A DNA stretch of 9,931 nucleotides from Casp-actino8 sp041159745 (GCA_041159745.1 JBEAXP010000203.1:1-9931), one strand, 5' to 3'; counted from the first letter of the stretch, positions 1-6,904 are shown. Made by a program: numbers and translations. The notes: a model not told the origin generated them from the letters alone.

Positions 1-456
1 GGCGGCGGGGTGAACATGTTCGCCCGCGTGATCGAGATGGCGAAGTTCTACGGCGTGCAGGACGATCCGGTGCTGCGCGACGAACTGGCCAACATCATCA
101 TCAAGAACCGCGTGGCCGCGTACAACAACCAGCGGGCACTCGACAAGATCAAGGCCGGTCAGATGCCCGGGCCCGAGATGAGCATGGCCAAGTTGGTCGG
201 CACCGACAACATGCGCCGCATGGGCGACTTCTTGTCACACGTGCTCGGCGCCAAGCTGGTGGCCGACAGCGGCGAATGGGGCACGTACGCCTGGAGCCAG
301 TTGATTCTCGGCACACCCGGCGGTCGCATCGCCGGCGGTTCCGACGAAGTGATGCGCAACATCCTCGCCGAGCGCGTGCTCGGACTTCCGAAGGATCCGG
401 GCATCGACTCCACCAGTGCGTTCAAGGATTTGAAGACCGGCACCCAGAAGGCCTGA
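1..456 (+). CDS. Acyl-CoA dehydrogenase, C-terminal fragment (5' end outside window)
   Basis: The reading frame is open from base 1 and stops with TGA at 454-456, giving about 151 residues. They form the end of the all-helical C-terminal domain of an FAD-dependent acyl-CoA dehydrogenase, which oxidises acyl-CoA thioesters to 2-enoyl-CoA and passes electrons to ETF. The diagnostic stretch is near residues 104-128: GTPGGRIAGGSDEVMR followed by NILAERVLGLP, the usual end-of-family signature that helps bind FAD across the subunit interface. Upstream helices (ARVIEMAKFYG, LANIIIKNRVAAYN) fit the same domain. The last 20 residues after VLGLPKDPG are a variable tail. The internal ATG at 16 is not a real start because the family needs a further 230 or so residues upstream. 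Acyl chain specificity cannot be judged from this part. The next gene is convergent, 27 nt away. Confidence 0.93.
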   Translation, partial: GGGVNMFARVIEMAKFYGVQDDPVLRDELANIIIKNRVAAYNNQRALDKIKAGQMPGPEMSMAKLVGTDNMRRMGDFLSHVLGAKLVADSGEWGTYAWSQLILGTPGGRIAGGSDEVMRNILAERVLGLPKDPGIDSTSAFKDLKTGTQKA

Positions 457-481
457 ATCGGCCAACCGGGCGCGGCCCGAT
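457..481. terminator. Possible weak hairpin between convergent genes
   Basis: The 27-nt gap between the two convergent stop codons holds an inverted repeat, ATCGG (457-461) and CCGAT (477-481). An alternative GC-rich pairing inside it is CGGG (467-470) with CCCG (476-479). The position suits a bidirectional terminator. There is no T-run on either side and the stem is short, so the call is tentative. Confidence 0.25.
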
Positions 482-483
482 GA

Positions 484-2658
484 TCAATGCGAGAAGTGGA
501 CCTTCGGGAGCCGCTTGTCGAGCCAAGCGGGAATCCACCAGTTCTTCGCTCCCAACAGCCCCATCAACGACGGCACGAGCATCATGCGCACGATGGTGGC
601 GTCGAGCAAGACGGCGAGTGCGAGCGTCACTCCGAGCTCCGTCGGCGGAATGGGGCCGGTCACGCCGAAAGCGACGAACACGACGATCATGATGAGCGCA
701 GCGTTGGTGATCGGACGGCCGGTGCGGGCGATGCCCTCACGGATCGCCGCACCAGTGTCGCCCGTCGCCTCGAATCGCTCCCGGATAGCAGCCAACAAGA
801 ACAGTTGGTAGTCCATCGACAGGCCGAAAAGAAGCGCGAAGAAGAAGATCGGGGCCCAGGCGTTCACGAAGCCCTGATGCTCGATGTCGAGGAGCCCGGC
901 CCCGATCCCGTGTTGGAACACGATGGTCGCGAATCCGAAACTGGCCGCCACGCTGATGAGGTTGAGAACGATCGAACTGATCGCAATGGCCAGGCTTCTG
1001 AACACGACGAGCAACAGCAGAAACGCGACGATCATGATCAGACCGATGGCGAGCGGCGCCCGACCGGTGAGGACGTCCGTGAGATCGGTGTTCTGAGATC
1101 CGGGTCCGCCCACGAGCGCAAGAGGTTCGATCTCGGCAACCGCCGATCGCAGCCTGTCCACCATCGCGCTCGTCTCCTCGGCCTCGGGACCGGTGAGTCC
1201 GGTCACCCGAACCGCAACGCGACTCGTCGACAAGTTTTCGGCAGCCACCCGAACGTCGATCACGTTGGGGTCGGATGACGCGGCTGTCATCACGGAATCG
1301 ACAGAGTTGCTCGGTGTGGTGATGAAGAGCGGTGCCGCGGCGCCTTCACCGAAAGCCGATGTGACGAGCTCGTAGCCATCGCGACTCGAACGACCCTCAT
1401 CGACCACCCGCGCCGCTGGCATTCCGAGACGCATCCCGAGCGCCGGAGCGGCCAGGCCGAGGAGAAGCAGCAAACCGAGAGTGAGGGTGAGCCCGGGACG
1501 CTTGAGTGCGCCGCTCGTCCAACGGGTCCAGCGACCCTCGGCGGCGCGATCGGCGTCCTTGGCGCCCCTCTTCACCAGAACCTTGTCACCCATGGACGCC
1601 AACACCGCGGGGAGGAGTGTGGTCGACGCCAATGCCACCGCGACCACCGACAGAATCATGCCGAGAGCCATCGAACGGAAGACCATGATGGGGACCACGA
1701 AGATTGCGGCCAACGACATCACGACCGTGAGTGCCGACAAAAACACGGCTTTGCCGGCCGACATGAGCGTATTCGCCATCGCGTCCTCGACGCCGTGGCC
1801 ATCAGTGCGTTCCTCCCGGTATCGACTGACAATGAAGAGCGAGTAGTCGATCCCGACAGCCAAACCGATCATCATCGAGAAATTCATGGACCACACCGAC
1901 AGCGGCGTGATCGCTGTGAGCAGATTGAGACTGGCGAAGCCGACCGCGATACCAGCGATCGCGAGGATCAAAGGAATTCCCGCGGCGAGCGCAGCGCCGA
2001 ACGCGATGAACAACAACACGAGGGTGGGCAATCCCGACAGCAACTCGGCCTTGTGGAGCGCTTCCTCATTGGACTTGTTGAAGTCGGCCCACACCGGCCA
2101 CTCCCCCGTCACTTCGGCCTGAACACCTTCGGGCAAATCGATGTCGCGCACCTTCTCGATGAGGTGTTCCGCCGCCACCGGAAGATCGGCGTCGTCATCG
2201 AACGCGAGCGAGACCGGAATCATGATGGTCAAACCGTCACGTGAGACCAACCCGGCCTCCATCGGCATCTGCGCGGGATCGACCAAACCGGCCACCACAT
2301 CGCCGCCGACCTCGCCCGAGAGTCGAGTCACGATGGCCGCGACGTTCGAACCGTCATCAGCGAACGAGCGTGACTGACGCACGACCACGATCGCCGACTC
2401 GGCCCCGACGTTCGGAAAATCGGTGCGCAGTTCGTTTCGCACCTTCTCGGCGGTCGAACCCTGTGCCTCCCAGCCCGCTCCGGACAACGCACCCGACAGT
2501 CCGATGGCCAAAGGAGCGGCGGCGATCACGACCGCGGCCCAAACGAGCGTCACGGTGCGGCGGTTGCGAACACTGAACCGCGCGAGACGGTCGAAGAGAG
2601 GGCGCTTCGCAGCGGGGGCGGGCGCGTCGTGGGACTGGAGTTCTTGGGTGGAAGTCAT
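484..2658 (-). CDS. MMPL/RND-family transporter (two-repeat membrane transporter)
   Basis: This 724-residue protein is an MMPL-type transporter of the RND superfamily, a proton-driven inner-membrane exporter of lipids or small hydrophobic compounds. One transmembrane helix near residues 34-58 is followed by an extracytoplasmic loop. Helices around 205-360 include GLAVGIDYSLFIVSRYREE with D271-Y272. A second half begins with a helix near 388-407, then a second loop, then helices 535-705 including FGLSMDYQLFLLA with D616-Y617. The two intramembrane Asp-Tyr pairs match the proton-relay pairs known from MmpL3. The frame has an ATG 60 nt upstream (2718), but that codon lies between the -35 and -10 of the likely promoter. 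I therefore chose the ATG at 2656-2658, which has AAGGA five bases before it. The usual family length is 700-1000 residues. Substrate is unknown; the operator-like palindrome suggests inducible expression. Confidence 0.9.
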   Translation of the reverse strand: MTSTQELQSHDAPAPAAKRPLFDRLARFSVRNRRTVTLVWAAVVIAAAPLAIGLSGALSGAGWEAQGSTAEKVRNELRTDFPNVGAESAIVVVRQSRSFADDGSNVAAIVTRLSGEVGGDVVAGLVDPAQMPMEAGLVSRDGLTIMIPVSLAFDDDADLPVAAEHLIEKVRDIDLPEGVQAEVTGEWPVWADFNKSNEEALHKAELLSGLPTLVLLFIAFGAALAAGIPLILAIAGIAVGFASLNLLTAITPLSVWSMNFSMMIGLAVGIDYSLFIVSRYREERTDGHGVEDAMANTLMSAGKAVFLSALTVVMSLAAIFVVPIMVFRSMALGMILSVVAVALASTTLLPAVLASMGDKVLVKRGAKDADRAAEGRWTRWTSGALKRPGLTLTLGLLLLLGLAAPALGMRLGMPAARVVDEGRSSRDGYELVTSAFGEGAAAPLFITTPSNSVDSVMTAASSDPNVIDVRVAAENLSTSRVAVRVTGLTGPEAEETSAMVDRLRSAVAEIEPLALVGGPGSQNTDLTDVLTGRAPLAIGLIMIVAFLLLLVVFRSLAIAISSIVLNLISVAASFGFATIVFQHGIGAGLLDIEHQGFVNAWAPIFFFALLFGLSMDYQLFLLAAIRERFEATGDTGAAIREGIARTGRPITNAALIMIVVFVAFGVTGPIPPTELGVTLALAVLLDATIVRMMLVPSLMGLLGAKNWWIPAWLDKRLPKVHFSH

Positions 2659-2668
2659 GACGATCCTT
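2659..2668 (-). promoter_or_regulatory. Ribosome binding site that decides the MMPL transporter start
   Basis: On the minus strand AAGGA (2668-2664) is followed by five bases and then ATG at 2658. This supports the start at 2658 over the in-frame ATG at 2718. Confidence 0.6.
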
Positions 2669-2696
2669 GGGTTTCGACCGGTATCCCGGCTCCCGA

Positions 2697-2726
2697 AGGA
2701 TACCCCCAGGGGTATCATTCCGTCAA
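2697..2726 (-). promoter_or_regulatory. Promoter of the MMPL transporter gene
   Basis: On the minus strand TTGACG (2726-2721) matches the -35 consensus at five of six positions. It is followed by an 18-base spacer and then TATCCT (2702-2697), an acceptable -10. Transcription would begin near 2690, giving a leader of about 30 nt to the ATG at 2658. The spacer is mostly occupied by a perfect palindrome, so a bound repressor would block polymerase directly. Confidence 0.65.
2699..2716. promoter_or_regulatory. 18-bp palindromic operator, CsoR/CstR/FrmR-like
   Basis: GATACCCC (2699-2706), CA, GGGGTATC (2709-2716) is a perfect inverted repeat with 8-bp arms and a 2-bp centre. It overlaps the -10 and fills most of the spacer of the transporter promoter. 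CsoR-family repressors (copper, persulfide, formaldehyde or nickel sensors) are known to bind sites of the form TACCCC...GGGGTA, with a G/C run next to A/T ends. Assigning the site to that family is inference from shape and position; no regulator gene lies in the window. A third partial half-site, GGTATCC (2680-2686), lies just downstream of the expected transcription start. Confidence 0.55.
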
Positions 2727-2763
2727 CTCGACCCTCCCCCGGACCATTCCGGCCCGGACCGAC

Positions 2764-3438
2764 TCAAAACAGTTGCGGGGCAAGCGACCGCGCGCGGCGC
2801 GGTGCGCCGGGCCACGGCACGCCATCCATGAACGCCCACGACGTGCGGTGCACTGACGACGGGCCGTAGCCGGCCAGAGCCGTGCGGTGCCATTGGCACG
2901 GATAGCCCTTGTTGCCTTCGAAGCGATACATCGGGAACTGGTGGGCCAGCTCGCGCATCAGCCGATCGCGCGTGACCTTGGCGAGAATCGAGGCCGCGGC
3001 CACCGAGAGGCACGACGTGTCGGCCTTCACCATCATCTGCACGCGCGGCACGAGCGGCGTGACGAAGTCCCACGAACCGTCCACGACGGCGGCATCGGGC
3101 CGAACACCGAGAGCGGTCAGCGCGCGCTTGGTCGCGACGCGTTGCGCCTCGGCCATCCCCCACTCGTCGCACTCCTGCGGGGACGCCAGACCAACCGACC
3201 ACGCGGTACACCACGCGGCCACGGTGTCGAACATCTTCTCGCGGGCCTTCTCGCTGAGAGTCTTCGAATCGCGGATGGGGGCGTCGGTGTCGTCGTCGGG
3301 AACGATCGCGATGCCGACGGCGAGCGGCCCCGCCCATGCGCCTTTGCCCACTTCGTCGATGCCGGCGACGACGCGATGACCGCTCGATCGCAACGCGTCC
3401 TCGGCGTCGCGCGTCGGTGCTCGCCGTTGGACCGCCAT
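2764..3438 (-). CDS. rnhB: Ribonuclease HII
   Basis: This 224-residue protein is ribonuclease HII, a cytoplasmic endonuclease that cuts RNA in RNA-DNA hybrids and starts removal of single ribonucleotides from DNA. Motifs in order are GIDEVGKGAWAGPL (residues 26-39), DSKTLSEKAR (57-66), VVDGSWDF (118-125) and KADTSCLSVAAASILAK (138-154), then the C-terminal FEGNKGYP and HR..W segments. The four metal-binding acidic residues are D28, E29, D120 and D140. The family more often has GIDEAGRG; here it reads GIDEVGKG, a conservative change. Length is normal for a short bacterial form. I chose the ATG at 3438; a TTG directly before it (3441) is possible, and neither has a good ribosome site. The gene starts 13 nt after the selD stop and is probably co-transcribed and translationally coupled with it. 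Confidence 0.95.
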   Translation of the reverse strand: MAVQRRAPTRDAEDALRSSGHRVVAGIDEVGKGAWAGPLAVGIAIVPDDDTDAPIRDSKTLSEKAREKMFDTVAAWCTAWSVGLASPQECDEWGMAEAQRVATKRALTALGVRPDAAVVDGSWDFVTPLVPRVQMMVKADTSCLSVAAASILAKVTRDRLMRELAHQFPMYRFEGNKGYPCQWHRTALAGYGPSSVHRTSWAFMDGVPWPGAPRRARSLAPQLF

Positions 3439-3451
3439 CAACCGACCACGC

Positions 3452-4471
3452 TCAGACGATGCGCAGTCCGGCCGGGCCGGCCATCACGCGACCGATGGCG
3501 GTGAACGGACCGTCCGTCAGCGCGGCGACATGGGCCGGGTCGACGGCCGCGAGCAGACCGCCCGACGTCTGCGGGTCGAACACAATCGCGTCGTGGGCCG
3601 CGTCGACTCCGTCGGCGATGCTCACGTGCGCACCCACCGCGACGCGGTTGCGGGCGTCGCCACCGGTCTTCACACCGCGACGCGCGGCGTCGAGAGCGCC
3701 GGCGTAGGTGGGCAACGCGTGTGAGTCGATCTCGAACACCGCATTGGCGCGCTCGGCCATTTCCCAGCCGTGCCCGGCCAAGCCGTATCCGGTCACGTCG
3801 GTGACCGCGTGGACTCCCGGAGTGGATTGCAAGAGCTCGCTCGCGGCGCGATTGAGCGTCTTCATGCCGTCGATGGCGGCGCGCTTGTGTTGGTCGTTGC
3901 CGCCGGCCAGGACGATGCCGGTGCCGAGCGGTTTGGAGATCACGAGGACGTCGCCGACGCGCGCCCCGTCCTTGCGGAAGATGCGATCGGGGTGCACAAC
4001 GCCTTGTACGGCGAGCCCGAAGATGGGTTCGGGATTGCGAATGGTGTGTCCGCCGGCGACGCTGCCGCCCGCGTCGGCGACCACCGCCGATGCCGCCTCG
4101 AAGATCGCGACGATGGCCTCGCGCGGGAAGTGTTCGGGGAAGGCCGCGACGTTGACCGCCATGACGACGCGTCCGCCCATGGCGAAGACGTCGCTGCAGG
4201 CGTTGGCCGCGGCGATGGCGCCGAAGTCGGCCGGGCCGTCCACGAGGGGCGGGAAGAAGTCGGTGGTGCTCACGAGGGCGATGTCGTCGGTGAGGCGGTA
4301 GACGGCGGCGTCGTCGAAGGGGGCCAGGCCGACGAGGAGGGACGGGTCGAGCGAGGTGGGGAGTTCGTCGACGAGGCCGGCCAGAAGGTCCTTGCCCCAC
4401 TTGGCTGCGCATCCACCGCAGGACGTCCACTCGGTGAGCCGCAGATCCTCGAGTCGCACGTGATCGCTCAC
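3452..4471 (-). CDS. selD: Selenide, water dikinase (selenophosphate synthetase), Cys form
   Basis: This 339-residue enzyme makes selenophosphate from selenide and ATP. Selenophosphate is the selenium donor for selenocysteine, 2-selenouridine in tRNA and selenium-containing molybdenum hydroxylases. The N-terminal active-site motif SCGGCAAK (17-24) places the catalytic Cys at C21 and catalytic Lys at K24, spaced as C17/K20 in E. coli. The DNA reads TGC at both Cys codons, so no selenocysteine codon is used. Metal-binding Asp positions are visible in PFDDAAVY (D54), ANACSDVFAMGG (D94) and VTDVTGYGLAGHG (D225), and the C-terminal DPQTSGGLL (299-307) is typical. Length agrees with the E. coli enzyme (347). 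An in-frame stop at 4483-4481 makes the GTG at 4471 the earliest start, and there is no Shine-Dalgarno match. No selA, selB, selC or selU gene lies nearby, so the selenium use here is undetermined. Confidence 0.96.
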   Translation of the reverse strand: MSDHVRLEDLRLTEWTSCGGCAAKWGKDLLAGLVDELPTSLDPSLLVGLAPFDDAAVYRLTDDIALVSTTDFFPPLVDGPADFGAIAAANACSDVFAMGGRVVMAVNVAAFPEHFPREAIVAIFEAASAVVADAGGSVAGGHTIRNPEPIFGLAVQGVVHPDRIFRKDGARVGDVLVISKPLGTGIVLAGGNDQHKRAAIDGMKTLNRAASELLQSTPGVHAVTDVTGYGLAGHGWEMAERANAVFEIDSHALPTYAGALDAARRGVKTGGDARNRVAVGAHVSIADGVDAAHDAIVFDPQTSGGLLAAVDPAHVAALTDGPFTAIGRVMAGPAGLRIV

Positions 4472-4477
4472 GAACCG

Positions 4478-4483
4478 AGCCTA
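4478..4483 (-). promoter_or_regulatory. Possible -10 box of selD giving a leaderless mRNA
   Basis: On the minus strand TAGGCT (4483-4478) fits the TANNNT form of a -10 element. It is followed by six bases and then the selD GTG, so transcription would start at or within one base of the start codon. There is no ribosome site before the GTG, which fits leaderless translation, common in actinobacteria. No convincing -35 is visible. The TAG in this hexamer is also the in-frame stop that limits the selD start. Confidence 0.4.
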
Positions 4484-4502
4484 GGTGTTCCCCCATTTCC
4501 CC

Positions 4503-4547
4503 CTTGGGCGCGAAACCCTGCCACTTCTGGCATGTCTGACGCCCAAG
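4503..4547. repeat. Nested inverted repeat between divergent genes
   Basis: An 8-bp perfect outer repeat, CTTGGGCG (4503-4510) and CGCCCAAG (4540-4547), encloses a 5-bp inner one, TGCCA (4519-4523) CTTC TGGCA (4528-4532). It sits in the 156-bp divergent region, upstream of both candidate promoters, so it would not be in either mRNA. It overlaps the -35 area expected for selD. It may be a protein-binding site or cruciform-forming DNA; function unknown. Confidence 0.4.
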
Positions 4548-4585
4548 AACACGAGATCGGGCCTGGAAGACCCCCGATGACCTGG

Positions 4586-4594
4586 TGCTAAGTT
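4586..4594 (+). promoter_or_regulatory. Possible extended -10 promoter of the DUF4157 gene
   Basis: TGC followed by TAAGTT (4589-4594) resembles an extended -10 element (TGn-TANNNT). Transcription would begin near 4601, leaving a leader of about 27 nt that includes the ribosome site. No clear -35 is present 16-18 bases upstream, so this rests on the -10 alone. Confidence 0.35.
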
Positions 4595-4618
4595 CGGCTC
4601 ACGAACCCTTCGGGGGAT

Positions 4619-4623
4619 GGAGG
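4619..4623 (+). promoter_or_regulatory. Ribosome binding site of the DUF4157 gene
   Basis: GGAGG lies four bases before the ATG at 4628. It fixes the start and is one of the few strong Shine-Dalgarno matches in the window. Confidence 0.7.
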
Positions 4624-4627
4624 CGGG

Positions 4628-6859
4628 ATGTTGAAGCGGGATGTCCGGCGCAAGGACGATGCGGCCGATCTGAGTCAGGAAGCGTTCGCCGATCTCATGG
4701 CGCCCGACACCGAGCACAAGCCGGTGCGCCGTGCGCTCACGGTGGGGTACGCCAACGACCCGTCCGAGAAGCAGGCCGACTCGATGGCTGAGGCCGCCGT
4801 GCGCAATCTCGGTGCGTACGACGAAGCAGCTCCGTCCACGGTCTCGCGTCAGGCCTCGAAGGACGACCCGCTCGGTGGAGCCGAAGTCACTCCTGAAGTC
4901 CAGCGTCAGATCGACTCGAAGCGCGGCGGTGGCCAGGCGCTCGGGAATCGCGAAGCCACGGCATTCTCCGATTCGTACGGCGTCGATCTGTCGGGCGTGC
5001 GCGTTCACACCGACTCACAGGCCGACACCTTGAGCCGCTCGCTGCAGGCCGACGCGTTCAGCACGGGCAACGACGTGTTCTTCCGCCGCGGCAAGTACAA
5101 CCCCGGCACCGCCGCCGGCGATCACCTCATCGGCCACGAACTCGCGCACGTCGCCACCGAGAACGAGGGCGCGTCACGCAGCATCCATCGCTTCATGACG
5201 CAGGACCGCTTCTTCGATCTCACGTACCAGAGCTTCTTCTCGTCGAAGAGCAAGGCCCAGGTGGCCATCGGCGACATGTTGAAGGAGTACGAGGGACTCA
5301 AGGACAAGAAGACGGGACAGGTGCCGGCGGCCAACGCGGCCACCGCCGTCGCGAAGATCCAGGGAATGCTGCGTATCGCCAAAGCCTGGATCGCCGACCA
5401 CGAGGACGAGAACGGAGTTCCCGACGCGAACAAGCAGGCCCGCTACACGGGCTTCGTCACGTTCGTGAACACGGCACAACTCGCTCTCGACTCGCTGAAG
5501 GCCAAGAACACGGGTGCCGCCGCCAAGGCCGCGGCCATTCCCGACGATGCGCGCGTTTCGAGTCTCGAGAAGCACTATCTCGGCGACGGCGTGACTCTCT
5601 TCCAACGCGCCGGCGCCATGCTCGACAAACTTCTCGACGCGCCACAGAAGGGCAAAGAGGACGAGTACAAGGGCCAGGAGGCCGAGTTCAAGATCGAGTT
5701 GTCGATTCCCGTTCCGCCGGCCACCGTCGGCGGTTTCCTCGAACTCAAGGCCGAGCGCGACGAGAAGGGCATCGAAGCCAAGGGCACCATCGCCATCACC
5801 GGTGGCGGCAGTGTCGGCGTCGCCGAACTCAAGGGCGCGCTCGGAGGCTTCGTGGCCGCCAAGGGCAAGGACGGAGCACAGGTCGGTGCGCTCATCGAGT
5901 ACGCGCTGTACCGCCGTTGCGCCGAGAGCAGCATGATTCCTTGGGAAGCCGAGGCGTACCTGTTCGGTGGAAGCGCCGATGCTCGCGGCAAGCGTCGCGC
6001 CGAGAAGCGTTCGCTCGAAACCGAGAAGCAGGCGTTCGGAAGTGCGGCCGGCGAGGACGGCGACGACTTCTACGCCGAGACCGGCGCGATGGCTTCGCTG
6101 TCCGCCAAAGCCGGCCTCGGTGACGTGGCCGAGGTCGAGGGCGAACTGAAGGGCACCACCAGCACCCGCACCGACCGCAAGTCGCTCGAGCAGAGCAAGG
6201 GCATCGGCGGAAAGAACAAGCGCGCCGAAGGACTCATCAACACGTTGTCGGGTGGATCGCGCGGTGCGCAGGAGAGCACGGGGCGCACCATGCTCGGCTT
6301 CTCGGCCAAGGCCTCGGTCACCGTCCTCGGTGTCACCGCCGAGGTCGAATACAACGCGCTGTGGGGTGCCAACAAGGACGGCACGAAGTCCAACATGCAG
6401 ATCGAGAAGAACGAGATCGAGCTGGCGGTCGAAGACGTGCCGATCGAGAAGCTCGTCGGAGACTCCGGCAAGGAGATCATCCTGAAGGGCATCGAGCAGA
6501 TCCAGAAGGAAATGGATCGCGCTCCCGACGAGCAAGTCGACCCGGTGGCCGAGGCTCAACTCGACTCGATGATCGACGAAGCCAAGAGTTCGGCCGAGGA
6601 CGCGGCTCAAGAAGCCATCGAGGAGGCCGGCGGCACCTTCGAGAAGAACGAGTCGCTCGGCTTCAAGCTCGGCTTCGACTTCATGGAGAAGGAACTGGTC
6701 TTCAAGGTCACCAAGACCAGCGGTTACAAGGTCGAACTCGGTGTGGCCGAGGTCGAAGCCAAGAAGTCCGAGACCGTGATGAAGAAGTCCAAGTCCTTCA
6801 AGAAGGAAGATGCAGGCAAGGGCGACGCCGCCAAGGGTGACGCCGGCAAGAAGCCCTGA
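4628..6859 (+). CDS. eCIS core domain (DUF4157) protein, probable injection-system client
   Basis: This 743-residue protein has DUF4157, the domain that marks proteins associated with extracellular contractile injection systems. Residues 44-57 (NDPSEKQADSMAEA) match the short NDP.E.EAD..A motif often found ahead of the domain. The domain spans about 94-178: GVDLSGVRVHTDSQA (118-132), ADAFSTGNDVFF (141-152), then GHELAHV (169-175) with the HExxH zinc-site motif H170-E171-H174. The rest shows no family I know. Residues 205-340 look helical and charged. Residues 350-580 alternate small and hydrophobic residues in Gly-rich beta-like stretches (AIAITGGGSVGVAELKGAL style). Residues 600-670 are acidic and helical, probably coiled coil. 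A second beta stretch (677-710) precedes a Lys-rich tail with KGDAAKGDAGKK. There is no signal peptide or membrane helix, as expected for a client loaded in the cytoplasm. No toxin motif is visible, so the cargo role is inference from the domain and the neighbouring ATPase. Confidence 0.85.
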   Translation: MLKRDVRRKDDAADLSQEAFADLMAPDTEHKPVRRALTVGYANDPSEKQADSMAEAAVRNLGAYDEAAPSTVSRQASKDDPLGGAEVTPEVQRQIDSKRGGGQALGNREATAFSDSYGVDLSGVRVHTDSQADTLSRSLQADAFSTGNDVFFRRGKYNPGTAAGDHLIGHELAHVATENEGASRSIHRFMTQDRFFDLTYQSFFSSKSKAQVAIGDMLKEYEGLKDKKTGQVPAANAATAVAKIQGMLRIAKAWIADHEDENGVPDANKQARYTGFVTFVNTAQLALDSLKAKNTGAAAKAAAIPDDARVSSLEKHYLGDGVTLFQRAGAMLDKLLDAPQKGKEDEYKGQEAEFKIELSIPVPPATVGGFLELKAERDEKGIEAKGTIAITGGGSVGVAELKGALGGFVAAKGKDGAQVGALIEYALYRRCAESSMIPWEAEAYLFGGSADARGKRRAEKRSLETEKQAFGSAAGEDGDDFYAETGAMASLSAKAGLGDVAEVEGELKGTTSTRTDRKSLEQSKGIGGKNKRAEGLINTLSGGSRGAQESTGRTMLGFSAKASVTVLGVTAEVEYNALWGANKDGTKSNMQIEKNEIELAVEDVPIEKLVGDSGKEIILKGIEQIQKEMDRAPDEQVDPVAEAQLDSMIDEAKSSAEDAAQEAIEEAGGTFEKNESLGFKLGFDFMEKELVFKVTKTSGYKVELGVAEVEAKKSETVMKKSKSFKKEDAGKGDAAKGDAGKKP

Positions 6860-6864
6860 TCGGG

Positions 6865-6877
6865 CGCCCGCCGGGCG
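6865..6877 (+). other. Short GC hairpin between the DUF4157 gene and the next gene
   Basis: CGCCC (6865-6869), GCC loop, GGGCG (6873-6877) forms a stable 5-bp hairpin five bases after the stop codon at 6859. An overlapping palindrome CGGGCGCCCG lies at 6861-6870, so two pairings compete. No T-run follows. It could trim or lower read-through into the next gene, so that the abundant client and its partner are made in different amounts. Confidence 0.3.
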
Positions 6878-6897
6878 AACCGTTGCATGAAACGCCC

Positions 6898-6904
6898 GAG
6901 GAGG
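6898..6904 (+). promoter_or_regulatory. Ribosome binding site that decides the start at 6910
   Basis: GAGGAGG is followed by five bases and then ATG at 6910. It selects this start over the in-frame ATG at 6883, which has no ribosome site and lies upstream of this sequence. Confidence 0.75.

Noticed and set aside
487..1278. A 263-codon plus-strand frame opposite the MMPL gene
   Set aside because: His/Asp/Arg/Glu-rich antisense translation of membrane helices; no family resemblance.
4403..4424. Possible selenocysteine codon in the selD active site
   Set aside because: The codons for C18 and C21 are both TGC; no in-frame TGA is present, so this is the Cys form.
3438..4496. A 352-codon minus-strand frame over selD
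   Set aside because: The product is an Arg/Gly/His-rich string typical of a shifted frame in GC-rich DNA; selD in the neighbouring frame has full family motifs.
3770..4591. A 273-codon plus-strand frame opposite selD
   Set aside because: Antisense shadow of selD: low-complexity Asp/Gly/Glu/Val-rich product with no motif.
5174..6610. A 478-codon open frame on the minus strand inside the DUF4157 gene
   Set aside because: It is the mirror of a gene with GC-rich third positions. Its translation is a Leu/Val/Arg/Gly-rich string with no domain, and the plus-strand gene has a recognised domain and a strong ribosome site.
6820..6856. Lys/Gly/Asp-rich repeat tail as a tandem repeat element or histone-like domain
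   Set aside because: Only two imperfect KGDA units occur; it is better described as a low-complexity C-terminal tail of the DUF4157 protein.
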